Positions 34,984-44,387 are shown, numbered from the stretch's first letter. The stretch: 64,000 nucleotides of DNA from Pelethousia sp034928145 (GCA_034928145.1 JAYFPE010000004.1:1-64000), one strand, 5' to 3'. Notes: generated from the sequence alone by a model not told the origin. Translations and numbers: made by a program.

Positions 34984-35646
34984 CTAATCAATGCCAAACA
35001 TGCTTTGCAGGCCCTTCATGATGCAGCGAATTACATGCTCGTTGTCCTTGGCGTTGCGTTCGCTAAGGAAAAGGGAGAAGCGCTTTTGATAATAAGGGCA
35101 GGCAAAGGAATACTGCATGGCCATGAGCTGGTTATCCAGCATAAAGGCCAGAATCCGCGCGTCGATATCCTGGCGTACCTCGCCCCGCTGCTGAGCTGCG
35201 GCAATCAGCTCATAATAAGCCCTGGCCGTTACGCCCTCGATGCGCTGCGCCAAGGCCTCGGCCCGCGCGCTGTCGTGCTCCGAGGTGAATACGCTGTAGA
35301 GCCGGATAAGGTTGGGATCGCGCTTGGAATAATCCTGCGCCAGGCGCAGAAGCTTTTCCAACTTGGAGAGAAAGCGGATATCCTCGGCCAGAATATTGCT
35401 TATGAAATCGGCCATGATGGCAGCCTCATACTCCACGATATACATGAAGAGGTCTTCCTTAGCTGCGAAATATTTATACAGCGCCCCCACGCTGATCTCT
35501 GCTGCCTGCGCGATGCGGTTCACATTGGCCCCGGCATAGCCGAAGGCGGCGAATTCCGCCACAGCCGCGGCGATGATGCGGCCGCGCTTTTCCTCACCGA
35601 TGCGCAAAAAGAGCTCGGATGCATAACCCCTTGCCTGCTCTTCCAT
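34984..35646 (-). CDS. TetR/AcrR family regulator
   Basis: The 220-residue regulator has an N-terminal helix-turn-helix (about 20-65: IIAAAVAEFAAFGYAGANV, then ISVGALYKYFAAKEDLF) and a helical ligand domain. Start 35646 is favoured by AAAGGGA about 9 bases upstream. It diverges from the aminotransferase-aldolase operon; four similar operators lie around it (34301, 34855, 34956, 35761), so it very likely represses these units and itself until an unknown inducer is present. Confidence 0.92.
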   Translation of the reverse strand: MEEQARGYASELFLRIGEEKRGRIIAAAVAEFAAFGYAGANVNRIAQAAEISVGALYKYFAAKEDLFMYIVEYEAAIMADFISNILAEDIRFLSKLEKLLRLAQDYSKRDPNLIRLYSVFTSEHDSARAEALAQRIEGVTARAYYELIAAAQQRGEVRQDIDARILAFMLDNQLMAMQYSFACPYYQKRFSLFLSERNAKDNEHVIRCIMKGLQSMFGID

Positions 35647-35723
35647 CTGACGGTTCCCTTTCTTACAAATAAGCTTAACATCACAATCATAAAGGAGTAG
35701 CGCGAAAATTACAAGGTTTTGTA

Positions 35724-35752
35724 TTGACAATCCTCTGGGGATATGGTAAAAA
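35724..35752 (+). promoter_or_regulatory. Promoter of the aminotransferase-aldolase operon
   Basis: TTGACA (35724-35729), 17 bp, TAAAAA (35747-35752). Confidence 0.65.
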
Positions 35753-35760
35753 ATGAAGTA

Positions 35761-35776
35761 GTGAGTGATCACTCAC
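35761..35776. promoter_or_regulatory. Perfect TetR-type operator
   Basis: GTGAGTGATCACTCAC, an exact palindrome (18 bp with flanking A/T), starting 8 bases after the -10 box between divergent tetR and aminotransferase genes. Confidence 0.85.
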
Positions 35777-35803
35777 TTCTGCATTTCAGAAAGGATGTCT
35801 GCC

Positions 35804-37273
35804 ATGAATACGGGAAAAGCGCTAAGCCGCTATGTCGACGCCCAGGCTGTGACCAGGAAGCTGGATGAGTTGATCAAGCTGCCCATCTATTCGATTACAG
35901 AGGACGCCTTGCAGCGTTACGAAAGGGAATACTTCGATAAAAAGTGCGCCGGCTCCAAAGCGCGCCTCACAGCCGCCAAGACCATCATCCCCGGCGGCGT
36001 GCAGCATAACTTGGCTTTCAACTATCCTTTCCCACTGGTTTTTACCAGCGCCAAAGGGCATAAGCTCACGGATATCGACGGCAATCAATACTATGACTTT
36101 TTACAATCCGGCGGGCCCACGGTGCTAGGCAGCAATGATGATTTCGTGCGCGCCAAGGTATGCGAGCTGTTGGATGCCTGCGGCCCTTCCACCGGCCTGT
36201 TCCACGAGTATGAATACCTGCTGGCCTCTAAGATCGCCGAGCTTGTGCCCTCGGTGGATATGTTCCGCATGTATACCTCGGGCACAGAGGCCTGCATGGT
36301 GGCGAGCCGCGTAGCCCGCCTGGCCACCAAGAAAAAGCATATCGTAAAGATGGGCGGCGCGTACCACGGCTGGAGCGACCAACTGGCCTATGGCATCCGC
36401 ATTCCCGGCACTAAGGGCCTGCAATCCCACGGCATCCCGGGCTTTTGCTTCAGCCGCACGGAGGAGTTCTTCCCCAATGACCTCGATAGCCTCGAGCGCC
36501 TGCTGCGCCGCAATACCCTTCGGGGCGGCACGGCGGCGGTCTTTCTTGAGCCCATCGGCCCGGAAAGCGGCACGCGGCCCGTAGATTTGGGCTTTGATAA
36601 GGGCGTGGAGGCTCTCTGCCGCAAATACGGCGCGCTGCTGGTTTTTGACGAGGTGGTCACGGGCTTTCGCATGGGTATGGATGGCGCCCAGGGCTACTTC
36701 GGCGTTTCGCCGGACCTCACCGTGTTCGGCAAGGTGATCGCGGGCGGCTACCCCGGCGCGGGCGGCCTGGGCGGCAAAAAGGAATACATGCGTTTCTTGG
36801 GCGCCGGCCTTGACGGCGGCGGCAAAAAGGCCCTCTCGGGCGGCACGCTGGCAGCCAACCCTCTCAGTTGCGCCGCCGGTTATCACACCCTATGCGAGAT
36901 GGAGCGCACCAACGCCTGCGCCAAGGCCAACGCCATGGGCGACCTGCTCACAGACGGGCTATGTGACCTGATCGAAAAACACAAGCTGCCCTTTGCCGCC
37001 TATAACGTGGGCTCCATCTGCCATTTGGATACCTTGGGTACCATGCATTTTGCCATCGATTGGTCAAAGCCCTGGAAGGTACCCGCCATCCTCAAGCAGA
37101 CCTCGGCCCGCAAGAAGGAGATGGAGCATATGGGCGCGGCCTATATGGCCGAGGGCCTTGTGACCCTGGCAGGCAACCGCCTCTATACCAACGCAACCTA
37201 TACGCCTGCGGATATTGCCGAGGTGCTCACTCGCTTCGACCGGGTGCTGGCGCAGGTAGCGACCAAGATATAG
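35804..37273 (+). CDS. Class III aminotransferase, glutamate-1-semialdehyde aminomutase-like
   Basis: A 489-residue PLP enzyme. TSGTEACMVASRVAR, GGAYHGWSD, VVTGFRMG and the Schiff-base Lys in VFGKVIAGGYPGAG follow the HemL/class III pattern. It is longer at the N-terminus than HemL and is not in a haem gene cluster, so haem synthesis is unlikely; related enzymes aminate or deaminate amino sugars, beta-amino acids or semialdehydes. AAAGGA lies 8 bases before ATG 35804. The aldolase follows 18 bases after the stop in one operon. Confidence 0.88.
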   Translation: MNTGKALSRYVDAQAVTRKLDELIKLPIYSITEDALQRYEREYFDKKCAGSKARLTAAKTIIPGGVQHNLAFNYPFPLVFTSAKGHKLTDIDGNQYYDFLQSGGPTVLGSNDDFVRAKVCELLDACGPSTGLFHEYEYLLASKIAELVPSVDMFRMYTSGTEACMVASRVARLATKKKHIVKMGGAYHGWSDQLAYGIRIPGTKGLQSHGIPGFCFSRTEEFFPNDLDSLERLLRRNTLRGGTAAVFLEPIGPESGTRPVDLGFDKGVEALCRKYGALLVFDEVVTGFRMGMDGAQGYFGVSPDLTVFGKVIAGGYPGAGGLGGKKEYMRFLGAGLDGGGKKALSGGTLAANPLSCAAGYHTLCEMERTNACAKANAMGDLLTDGLCDLIEKHKLPFAAYNVGSICHLDTLGTMHFAIDWSKPWKVPAILKQTSARKKEMEHMGAAYMAEGLVTLAGNRLYTNATYTPADIAEVLTRFDRVLAQVATKI

Positions 37274-37291
37274 CGCGAAGGAGGGATATCC

Positions 37292-38413
37292 ATGCAGGAG
37301 CGCACCGCCAAAGCGGAAGTGATCGCAGCCGGGCAAGAGCTGGTGACGCGGGGCCTGGTGGCCCGTACCTGGGGCAACGTCAGCTGCCGCATCGATGAAA
37401 ACACCTTCGCCATCACCCCGAGCGGAATCGGCTACGAGCGGCTCACGCCGGAAATGATCGTTGCCGTGGATATCCGCACCTTAGCATACGCAGGGGAGGT
37501 AAAGCCCTCCTCAGAAAAGGGCATCCATGCCGCCGCCTATCGGTTAAACCCTAACGTGAATTTTGTGATCCACACCCACCAGACCTACGCCGCCTGTTTG
37601 AGCGTATCCGGCTATGCCGCCCTGGCTTCTACAGGGGCCGAGCGCGACCTTTTGGGTGGGGATATTCTGCGCACGGCTTACGCCCTGCCCGGTACCAAGG
37701 CCCTTAGAAGGAACGTGGAAGCGGCTCTCGCGGCCGGTGGGAACGCCATTTTGATGGAAAGGCACGGCGCGCTGCTCACCGGGGCGGACCGGGCCACGGC
37801 CTTTGCGCGCGCCGTGGCGCTGGAGGCCGTGTGCCGCCGCGCCGCGCCCAAGATACCTCTCGCGGCGGCGGAACCGCCCCCGATCTATAGCCGCCGCCTG
37901 GATGGCGACGCCTTTGCGATATCCGGCATAGCGGAGGATGGAGGAGAGCGAGAGCTTCGGCTGCGCGAGGATGGCCTTGCGCCCGTGGCGACGCTGCACG
38001 CGGCCATCTACCGGGCCTACCCCGCTTTTGCCGGCATCATGCACCTATCCTCAGAGGTTTTACGCGAGGCCATGGAAGGAACGAGCGCATTACCCGCCGT
38101 GCTGGATGATTTCGCCCAACTGGCGGGGGGCGATATGAAGGCTTGCGGCGCGCTTTCCCCGGCTGATCCGCAAAGCGCCATCCGGGCGGCTGTGCGCGGC
38201 CTTAAAGGCCGCAATTGCGTGTACATACGGGGCCTGGGGGCCATCGGCTGCGCGGCCACGGCCGAGGATTGCGGCGCTGTGCTGGCGCTCTCGGAAAAGA
38301 ACGCCCTCGCTTATCTCAACGCGCGCGCGAGCGGCCCCGTAGACGCCCTTCCCTGGCTGGATCGCAAGCTGATGCGGCTGATCTACACCCGCAAATATTC
38401 CAAGAGAAAATAA
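37292..38413 (+). CDS. Class II aldolase/adducin protein with degenerate second copy
   Basis: At 373 residues this is nearly twice the usual length. The N-terminal half (1-190) is a complete class II aldolase: TWGNVS, ITPSG, Glu75 in SSEKGIHA, His94/His96 in IHTHQT and His158 in MERHGALL, the zinc and catalytic set of L-fuculose-phosphate aldolase. The second half (about 210-373) repeats the fold (ATLHAAIYRAYPAFAGIMHLSS; GRNCVYIRGLGAIGCAA) but the metal His residues are mostly lost. AAGGAGGG precedes the ATG. Probably cleaves a phosphorylated sugar made by the FGGY kinase; exact substrate unknown. Confidence 0.88.
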   Translation: MQERTAKAEVIAAGQELVTRGLVARTWGNVSCRIDENTFAITPSGIGYERLTPEMIVAVDIRTLAYAGEVKPSSEKGIHAAAYRLNPNVNFVIHTHQTYAACLSVSGYAALASTGAERDLLGGDILRTAYALPGTKALRRNVEAALAAGGNAILMERHGALLTGADRATAFARAVALEAVCRRAAPKIPLAAAEPPPIYSRRLDGDAFAISGIAEDGGERELRLREDGLAPVATLHAAIYRAYPAFAGIMHLSSEVLREAMEGTSALPAVLDDFAQLAGGDMKACGALSPADPQSAIRAAVRGLKGRNCVYIRGLGAIGCAATAEDCGAVLALSEKNALAYLNARASGPVDALPWLDRKLMRLIYTRKYSKRK

Positions 38414-38528
38414 AGCAAACAAGCAAAGCACGCACAGCGCCCGGGCATTTCCGTGGCGCTGCTATTTATGCTATACTGATGATAATAACAGAATGGCCCT
38501 ATGCAGGGGCTGATCGGGAGGGCACACC

Positions 38529-39398
38529 ATGAAAAAAGCCGTCGCCATGCTGCTGTGCATCATCGCCATCTTTGCCGCACGCCCCGCCATCGCCCAAGCC
38601 GATGTGGGCCCCAAGCCCTCTGTGACCGTCGATTTTGAGGGGCTGGAGGGACGGCGCTATTACGCCACGCTCTTGGCGAGCGTATCTTCCACCGGCCCAT
38701 TTTCCGCCCTGAAGGAAGGCGAAGAAGCCTATTCACATTATCAGGAGGGCGAGGCGGATTACGATATCTTCCGCAAATTCGTCCAATACGAGGATGCGGA
38801 CGGTTTTTACTTCCTGCAATATTTTGAGGATTGCACACAAAGCCGCCGGTTTAGCTGGACGTATTACCCGCCCGAAGAGTTTAAGGTGCTTCTCTATTTT
38901 CCGGATACGGACAGCTTCCTCACGGACAATGCGCGCTACCAGCGCTATGCCTTCGACAGCTATTTTACCGCTACCGTGCAGGCGGATGGGGTGCTAAGCA
39001 TCGCAAAATCCTATGATTATGCAGGTGAGGCCCTTTCGCTGGCCGTGCGGATCGTTTTGACCATTGCCATCGAGCTGGCTATCGCCCTGCTTTTCGGCTT
39101 GCGGGAAAAGGGGAGGCTGCGCTTTATCGCCCTGGTCAACCTGTTTACCCAGATCGGCTTGAATGTGACCCTCAGCATCGCCGATTATCACTTGGGCCTC
39201 TTTGGCTTCCTGGCCGTCTACATCCTGCTGGAAATGGCCGTGTTCGCGCTCGAGGGGGCGCTGTATGCGGCCTTCCTGCCCAAGCGCGGCGAAAAGAAGC
39301 TCCCACGCTGGCTGGCCTGGGCCTATGCCCTGGCTGCCAACAGCCTCTCCTTCCTGCTGGGTTTATTCCTGGCCGTTTGGCTGCCCGCGATATTCTAA
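38529..39398 (+). CDS. Signal-peptide membrane protein, unknown
   Basis: The 289-residue protein has a signal sequence (about 1-24, ending PAIAQA), an extracellular domain of about 140 residues rich in aromatic residues (DGFYFLQYFED, RFSWTYYPP) and four C-terminal helices (about 168-190, 198-215, 222-245, 262-287). I recognise no characterised family; similar proteins occur as hypothetical proteins in Clostridia. GGGAGG lies 8 bases before the ATG, and a TATACT box lies near 38470. Confidence 0.7.
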   Translation: MKKAVAMLLCIIAIFAARPAIAQADVGPKPSVTVDFEGLEGRRYYATLLASVSSTGPFSALKEGEEAYSHYQEGEADYDIFRKFVQYEDADGFYFLQYFEDCTQSRRFSWTYYPPEEFKVLLYFPDTDSFLTDNARYQRYAFDSYFTATVQADGVLSIAKSYDYAGEALSLAVRIVLTIAIELAIALLFGLREKGRLRFIALVNLFTQIGLNVTLSIADYHLGLFGFLAVYILLEMAVFALEGALYAAFLPKRGEKKLPRWLAWAYALAANSLSFLLGLFLAVWLPAIF

Positions 39399-39413
39399 GC
39401 GGCTCCGCCTGTT

Positions 39414-39441
39414 AAAAAAGTGGCCTGACGGCCACTTTTTT
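39414..39441. terminator. Bidirectional terminator, GTGGC palindrome family
   Basis: AAAAAAGTGGCC..GGCCACTTTTTT between convergent genes. Confidence 0.9.
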
Positions 39442-39451
39442 CATTCGTTTT

Positions 39452-40810
39452 CTATTCCTTCTCCACTAGTTTGGCGGCCTGGCTGGCCGCCACGAGGATG
39501 GGGTCGTAAACCGGGGCTACGGGCGGGGCGTAGACAAGGTCAAGCTCGCTCACCGCCTGCACCGTCATGCCCGCGGTGATGGCCACAGCGAGCGCGTTGA
39601 TGCGCCCGGCCGTGCCTTCGCCGCCCAGGGCCTGGGCGCCCAGCAGGCGGCCCGTGCTCGTATCCAGCGTGAGGCAGATGCGGGTAAGGCTGGCGCCGGG
39701 GTAATAGGGGGGCTTGTCTTGCTTTTGGATCATGCTCTGCGCAGCCGGAAAGCCGGCAAGGAGAGCCTGCTCATAGGTAAGGCCGGCTTGACCGATGTAA
39801 AGATCGAAGAGCTTGGTGGCCTGCGAGCCCAGCACGCCCGGGAAGCTTACCACCCTGCCGCCGATGTTGCTGCCCGCCACGCGTCCCTGCTTATTGGCCG
39901 TTGTGCCAAGGGGGACGTAGGTAGGCTGGCCGGTGAGGCGGTTTTTCATCTGCACGCAGTCGCCGCAGGCCCAGATGTCCGGATCTGCCGTTTGCATGGC
40001 GTCGCTCACCACGATGGCGCCCCGCTCGTTTACGGCGAGGCCTGCCTCGGCTGCCAGCCGGCCATTTGGCCGCACGCCCACGCTCATCAGCACCACATCC
40101 GTCTCATATTGGCCGCCATCCTGCGTTGAAACCCGGCGGGCAAGGCCCTTCTCGGCTTGCAGCTCCGTTACCCGGCTGCCAAGGCGGATATCCACGCCGT
40201 GCTTTTGCATCTCATCTAAAACGATTTCGGAATAGGCCTCGGGCAGCATGGGTAAAAGCCGCGATTCGCTTTCGAACACCGTGGCGGCAATCCCTCTTAG
40301 CTGCAATTGCTCGGCTACCTCCAGCCCGATCAAGCCGCCGCCGATCACGGCCGCCCTGCGGGCGCTTTTGAGCCGCTCTACAAGAGCCAAGCCATCCTCT
40401 ACGGTGCGCAGTGTAAGTACGTTTGCCGCATCCGCCCCTGGGATGGGCAGGCGTATGGGATTTGCGCCGGTGGCGATCACCAGTTGGTCATAGGAGTCGC
40501 CGAACTCCATTCCATCCTCCAGCCGGCGCACCACCACCAGCTTGTGCGCCCGGTCGATGCGGATGGCCTCGTGATGAAGGTGCACGGTAATATCGCGCTC
40601 CGCTTGCAGCTTTTCCGGCGTGAGGGCAATCAGCTCCCGCGAATCGCGGATCATATCCCCGGCAAAATAGGGCAGGCCGCAGGCCCCGTAGCTGGCGAAG
40701 CCGCTCTTTTCATAAACCGCAACGGAGAGGCCGGGCAGCAAGCGCTTGGCCTTGGAAGCGGCGCTCAGCCCGGCCGCATTGCCGCCGATCACGATCAGTT
40801 TCTGGCTCAT
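39452..40810 (-). CDS. CoA-disulfide reductase/NADH oxidase family flavoprotein
   Basis: A 452-residue FAD protein. The FAD motif is VIGGNAAGLSAASKA, the redox Cys44 lies in YGACGLPYF, a second dinucleotide motif is VIGGGLIGLEVAEQL, and the C-terminal FAD contact is ADPDIWACGDC. A single redox Cys places it with CoA-disulfide reductases, NADH oxidases and related Nox/Npx enzymes of peroxide and oxygen defence. No rhodanese or SirA domain is fused. GGAGG precedes ATG 40810; it diverges from the export operon. Confidence 0.88.
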   Translation of the reverse strand: MSQKLIVIGGNAAGLSAASKAKRLLPGLSVAVYEKSGFASYGACGLPYFAGDMIRDSRELIALTPEKLQAERDITVHLHHEAIRIDRAHKLVVVRRLEDGMEFGDSYDQLVIATGANPIRLPIPGADAANVLTLRTVEDGLALVERLKSARRAAVIGGGLIGLEVAEQLQLRGIAATVFESESRLLPMLPEAYSEIVLDEMQKHGVDIRLGSRVTELQAEKGLARRVSTQDGGQYETDVVLMSVGVRPNGRLAAEAGLAVNERGAIVVSDAMQTADPDIWACGDCVQMKNRLTGQPTYVPLGTTANKQGRVAGSNIGGRVVSFPGVLGSQATKLFDLYIGQAGLTYEQALLAGFPAAQSMIQKQDKPPYYPGASLTRICLTLDTSTGRLLGAQALGGEGTAGRINALAVAITAGMTVQAVSELDLVYAPPVAPVYDPILVAASQAAKLVEKE

Positions 40811-41121
40811 AACAGCATCCTCCTCTATTCACATCTCCCTGTACTTATTGTTTCTTCTTGCCGACCCTGCCGGGCATGAAACAGTTTTTGACTGAAACGT
40901 GCGGAACATACTTCCAAAATTCTATCATTGTTGGGGCCGCCGTGTCAAATTCCGAAAGGCACGGACGCGCCGCAATTATGGCTCAATTTCGGAAGCGCCT
41001 TTGCACAATTATGGCAGATTGTGGAACAAATCCAACAAATGGCACGGGCGGCTTTTGCTGCAAAAAAAGAGCATTTATAATGCAATTGCGGAGCAGAAAT
41101 TCCGCCGGACGGAGGTTAGGC
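40811..41121. promoter_or_regulatory. Divergent intergenic region with export-operon promoter
   Basis: A TATAAT (41076-41081) with a TTTTGC or TTGCTG -35 (41053-41060) lies 40 bases before the adaptor gene. The upstream part has several imperfect GGAA/TTCC and CAATTATGGC repeats but no gene I can support; the long open frame through it lacks start signals. Confidence 0.5.
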
Positions 41122-43020
41122 ATGCGAAAGATCGGTACCACAAAAAAGGGCGGGGCAGCGGGAGAGAGCATCCAACAGCAGCTGGAGGGCCTGCTGGGAA
41201 GTGGGGCACCCAGACGCAAGCCGCCCAAATGGCTGTGGTTTGCCGTGGGCGGGGGCACGCTGCTGCTGGGCGGAACGATTCTCGCGCTGGTTCTGACCAA
41301 CAAAAGCGCCGCAGCCAGCCAGGCGACATACCGGGAATTCACCGTGCAGCGGGGTGATGTGACCGTGGGTTCCACAGAAAGCTCGTCTATCTCTTTGATG
41401 CGCGAAACCATCGATTTCCCCGTTTCTACCACCATCGAGGAGGTCTATGTCAAGGCTGGCTCCTATGTAGAGGAAGGCGAGCCGGTGATGCTGCTAAATG
41501 TCGAGCAGGTGCAATTCGGCCTCGCGAGTTATGAGCTTGAGTTGGAGCAGGCGGGCCTTGAATTGGAGCAGGCCAAACTCAAGCAGGAAACGGGCATTTT
41601 GGAAGCCCAGCAAAAATATGATACGGCCAAGCAAACCGGCAAGCTGGCGGATAGTACCGAGGCCCTCAGCGTGGCCGAATTGCAGCTGGCTTTAGAAACG
41701 GCGGAGCAGGCTCTGGAAGAAGCCACCAAAGAGTATGACGAATATGTCGTGCTCAATATCAACTATCCTTATGATTATTCTACCCTCTGCTATTATGAGG
41801 AGCAGGCGGAGTCCTACAAAAGCCAGGTGGATACCTATACCGAGCAGCTCAGTGATTATGAAAGTCTGGAGAAGCTGATCGAAACACTAAAGAAAGAGAT
41901 CAGCGACTCTACAACCGAAGCCAACTCGTTGATAAATGATACCGATATCGGCACTTCGGGGCGGACAAAGGCGCAGATCGTGAGCGACATTGCGGCAGCG
42001 AACGAAGAGTTGGCCACGCGGGAGGCGGATTTTTCCAACCTGCAAAATGAGGGCGCGAAGTCCGTCATCCAGAGCAATCTGTATGACGCCCAAAGGAGCT
42101 ATACGAGCGCCAACAGCACCTATGTCGAGTATAAAACCTGGTATAACGAAAAGTACGGCAATAGCACCGATGGGGATGACTTAGCCACCAAGGTGGCAAA
42201 TTTACAGACCCAGGTGAACAAGGCCGCTCTGGCTCTGACCAAAGCGGATATGAGCCTCACCACGGGGATCACAACAGCCGGGCAGAAGGCGGAAACCGCC
42301 GCTACAAGCGCTTCCGTGGCGGCTACAGAGCTGGAGCTGGCGGAAATGGAATTGCAACAGGCTGTGGACGCGGCGCAGGAGGCTTATGATGCCCTGGCCG
42401 CGGAGATCGTAGAAATCAAGAAGGTAGTGCGGGAGGATGGCCTGGTCTACGCCCCTTGCAGCGGCATGGTGGCCAGCGTAGCTTTCGAAGCGGGGGACAG
42501 TTTCGAGGTCACCTATGACCCGCTGACGGAGGAAGTGCGGGAGCAGACCCTGCTAACCCTCACCGACATTGCGAATGTCTACGTGCCCATCACCATCTCC
42601 GAGGAGGATGTGCTGGATATCTCCATTGGTCAGCAGGCCAGCGTGACCATGACGGCCTTCAGCGGGCAAACCTTCGACGCCGAGGTGGATACCGTCAGCG
42701 TGGAATCTTCCCGCAGCGGCGCGGCCACCGTGAGCTATACGGTGAACGTGCGCTTTATGGGCGTGAATACCCAGCAGATGTTCGAGGGAATGAGCGCAGA
42801 GGTAACGCTGGTGCAGGGCCAGGTGCAGGATGTGCTCTATATCAACGCACAGTGTGTGACCAATACCGGCGGCAGGGCCGTGGTACTGGTGCGGGGCGAG
42901 GATGGGGTGCCTATGGAACGGGAAGTAAAGACCGGCTTTTCCGACGGCCGCTATGTGGAAATCCTCAGCGGCCTTGCCGAAGGGGAAACGGTGCTGGCGG
43001 AGAGCGCGGTGCAGCCATGA
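41122..43020 (+). CDS. HlyD/MacA-like membrane fusion protein
   Basis: A 632-residue efflux adaptor. A basic cytosolic N-terminus is followed by one helix (about 37-57), a first lipoyl half (VYVKAGSYVEEGEPVMLLNVE), a long coiled coil (about 130-440, heptads rich in Glu, Lys, Ala), a second lipoyl half (GLVYAPCSGMVASVAFEAGD) and a beta-barrel/MPL region (GQQASVTMTAFSGQTF). The coiled coil is much longer than in MacA. It links the MacB-like permease to an outer partner or to the cell wall. ATG 41122 has GGAGG 6 bases upstream; it overlaps the permease by ATGA. Confidence 0.9.
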   Translation: MRKIGTTKKGGAAGESIQQQLEGLLGSGAPRRKPPKWLWFAVGGGTLLLGGTILALVLTNKSAAASQATYREFTVQRGDVTVGSTESSSISLMRETIDFPVSTTIEEVYVKAGSYVEEGEPVMLLNVEQVQFGLASYELELEQAGLELEQAKLKQETGILEAQQKYDTAKQTGKLADSTEALSVAELQLALETAEQALEEATKEYDEYVVLNINYPYDYSTLCYYEEQAESYKSQVDTYTEQLSDYESLEKLIETLKKEISDSTTEANSLINDTDIGTSGRTKAQIVSDIAAANEELATREADFSNLQNEGAKSVIQSNLYDAQRSYTSANSTYVEYKTWYNEKYGNSTDGDDLATKVANLQTQVNKAALALTKADMSLTTGITTAGQKAETAATSASVAATELELAEMELQQAVDAAQEAYDALAAEIVEIKKVVREDGLVYAPCSGMVASVAFEAGDSFEVTYDPLTEEVREQTLLTLTDIANVYVPITISEEDVLDISIGQQASVTMTAFSGQTFDAEVDTVSVESSRSGAATVSYTVNVRFMGVNTQQMFEGMSAEVTLVQGQVQDVLYINAQCVTNTGGRAVVLVRGEDGVPMEREVKTGFSDGRYVEILSGLAEGETVLAESAVQP

Positions 43021-44372
43021 TGCGGCTTAGCGAGATATGGCACCTTGTTTGGGTGAATATCATTGAGAACAAGGCCAAGATGATGCTCACCTCTTTGGGC
43101 ATCATTGTGGGCGCGGCCACCATCGTGCTGGTGATCGCCATCGGCAAGGGCGGCCAGAAGGATGTGGCCGATCAATTCAAAAACCTCAACGCCGGGGCCA
43201 TTGAAGTGCAGGTGGGCAGCGGCGCCTCCATGACAGAGATTGAGGCAATGCCGGGGGGCGGCTTCCCAGGCGGAGGCGGCATGCCCAGTTTCAGCGGAGG
43301 CGGCATGCCCAGTTTCAGCGGTGGCGCTACGCCCTCTTTTGGCGGCGGCAGCAGCGGACGCTCAGGCAGCAGCGGCCAGGGCGGCAGCCAATCCCGCAAC
43401 AGCGTCACCCTTACCACCGAGGATGTGGAAAATATCGAGCAGTATGTGAGCGGCCTTTCGGATGTGACCATCCTCGTATCCGGCGAGACCACGGTTTTCG
43501 GCGGCGGTTTGGAAGAGGAAAAGACCGTGACCGTTGTGGGCGCGCTGCCCAATTACCAGGGCGTGAGCAACCTCACGCCCCTCTACGGCAGCTTTATCAC
43601 GCAGGATAACCAGGATTTTGCGGATTACGTTTGCGTGATCGGCTATAGCCTGGCGGAGGAGATTTTTACTTACCCCGGCTATGCCTACGGCGATTATTTG
43701 CAGATCGACGGCAAGAACTACGAGATCATCGGCGTGCTGGAAACCATGGGCTCCGTGCAGAGCGGCATCAGCCCGGACAGCGCCGTTTACGTGCCTTATG
43801 CCACCTGTGTCAAGCATATTCTGGGCTCCAGCGAAAAGCCCACCATCGCCGCCGTGGCCGAAGATGTGGATAAGGTGGAGCAGGCCATGGCCAATATCCA
43901 AACCGTGCTCACCGAGAACTACCCCAACGCCTCTTTCGAGGTGACGGATGCGGGCAGCGCCATGGAGGCGGCCACCCAAAGCGCCAATACCCTGGCGGCC
44001 ATGCTGCTGGCCGTGGCCAGCATCGTGTTCATGGTGGGCGGCATCGGCATTATGAACGTGTTCTTCGTTTCCGTCAAGGAGCGCACGGCGGAGATCGGCC
44101 TTTTGAAGGCGGTGGGCTGCTCCAAACGCACCATCTTGCTGGAATTCCTCCTGGAGGCGGCCAGCATCAGCGTGCTGGGCGGCATCGTGGGCGTGGCCCT
44201 GAGCTATGCCATCCTGCCCCTTGTGGAAATGCTGGGCGCCACGGCAATGCCCACCTTCCAGGGGGCGGCGCTGGCCTTGGTTTTCGCTGTGCTCACGGGT
44301 ACGGTGTTCGGCTTTTATCCCGCGTGGAAGGCTTCGCGCCTGAATCCCATCCAGGCGCTCAATCAGGAATAG
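43017..44372 (+). CDS. MacB-like ABC permease (FtsX domain)
   Basis: A 451-residue permease with one N-terminal helix (about 22-42), a large extracellular domain and three C-terminal helices with the FtsX segment MVGGIGIMNVFFVSVKERTAEIGLLKAVG (start MVGGIGIMN). Unlike MacB the ATPase is separate (44972). The outer domain contains an unusual Gly/Ser/Pro-rich insertion at residues 79-126, with GMPSFSGG repeats. This family moves peptides, lipoproteins or antibiotics outward by mechanotransmission. It starts at the ATG overlapping the adaptor stop. Confidence 0.92.
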   Translation: MMRLSEIWHLVWVNIIENKAKMMLTSLGIIVGAATIVLVIAIGKGGQKDVADQFKNLNAGAIEVQVGSGASMTEIEAMPGGGFPGGGGMPSFSGGGMPSFSGGATPSFGGGSSGRSGSSGQGGSQSRNSVTLTTEDVENIEQYVSGLSDVTILVSGETTVFGGGLEEEKTVTVVGALPNYQGVSNLTPLYGSFITQDNQDFADYVCVIGYSLAEEIFTYPGYAYGDYLQIDGKNYEIIGVLETMGSVQSGISPDSAVYVPYATCVKHILGSSEKPTIAAVAEDVDKVEQAMANIQTVLTENYPNASFEVTDAGSAMEAATQSANTLAAMLLAVASIVFMVGGIGIMNVFFVSVKERTAEIGLLKAVGCSKRTILLEFLLEAASISVLGGIVGVALSYAILPLVEMLGATAMPTFQGAALALVFAVLTGTVFGFYPAWKASRLNPIQALNQE

Positions 44373-44387
44373 AGGAGGATGACCTTT

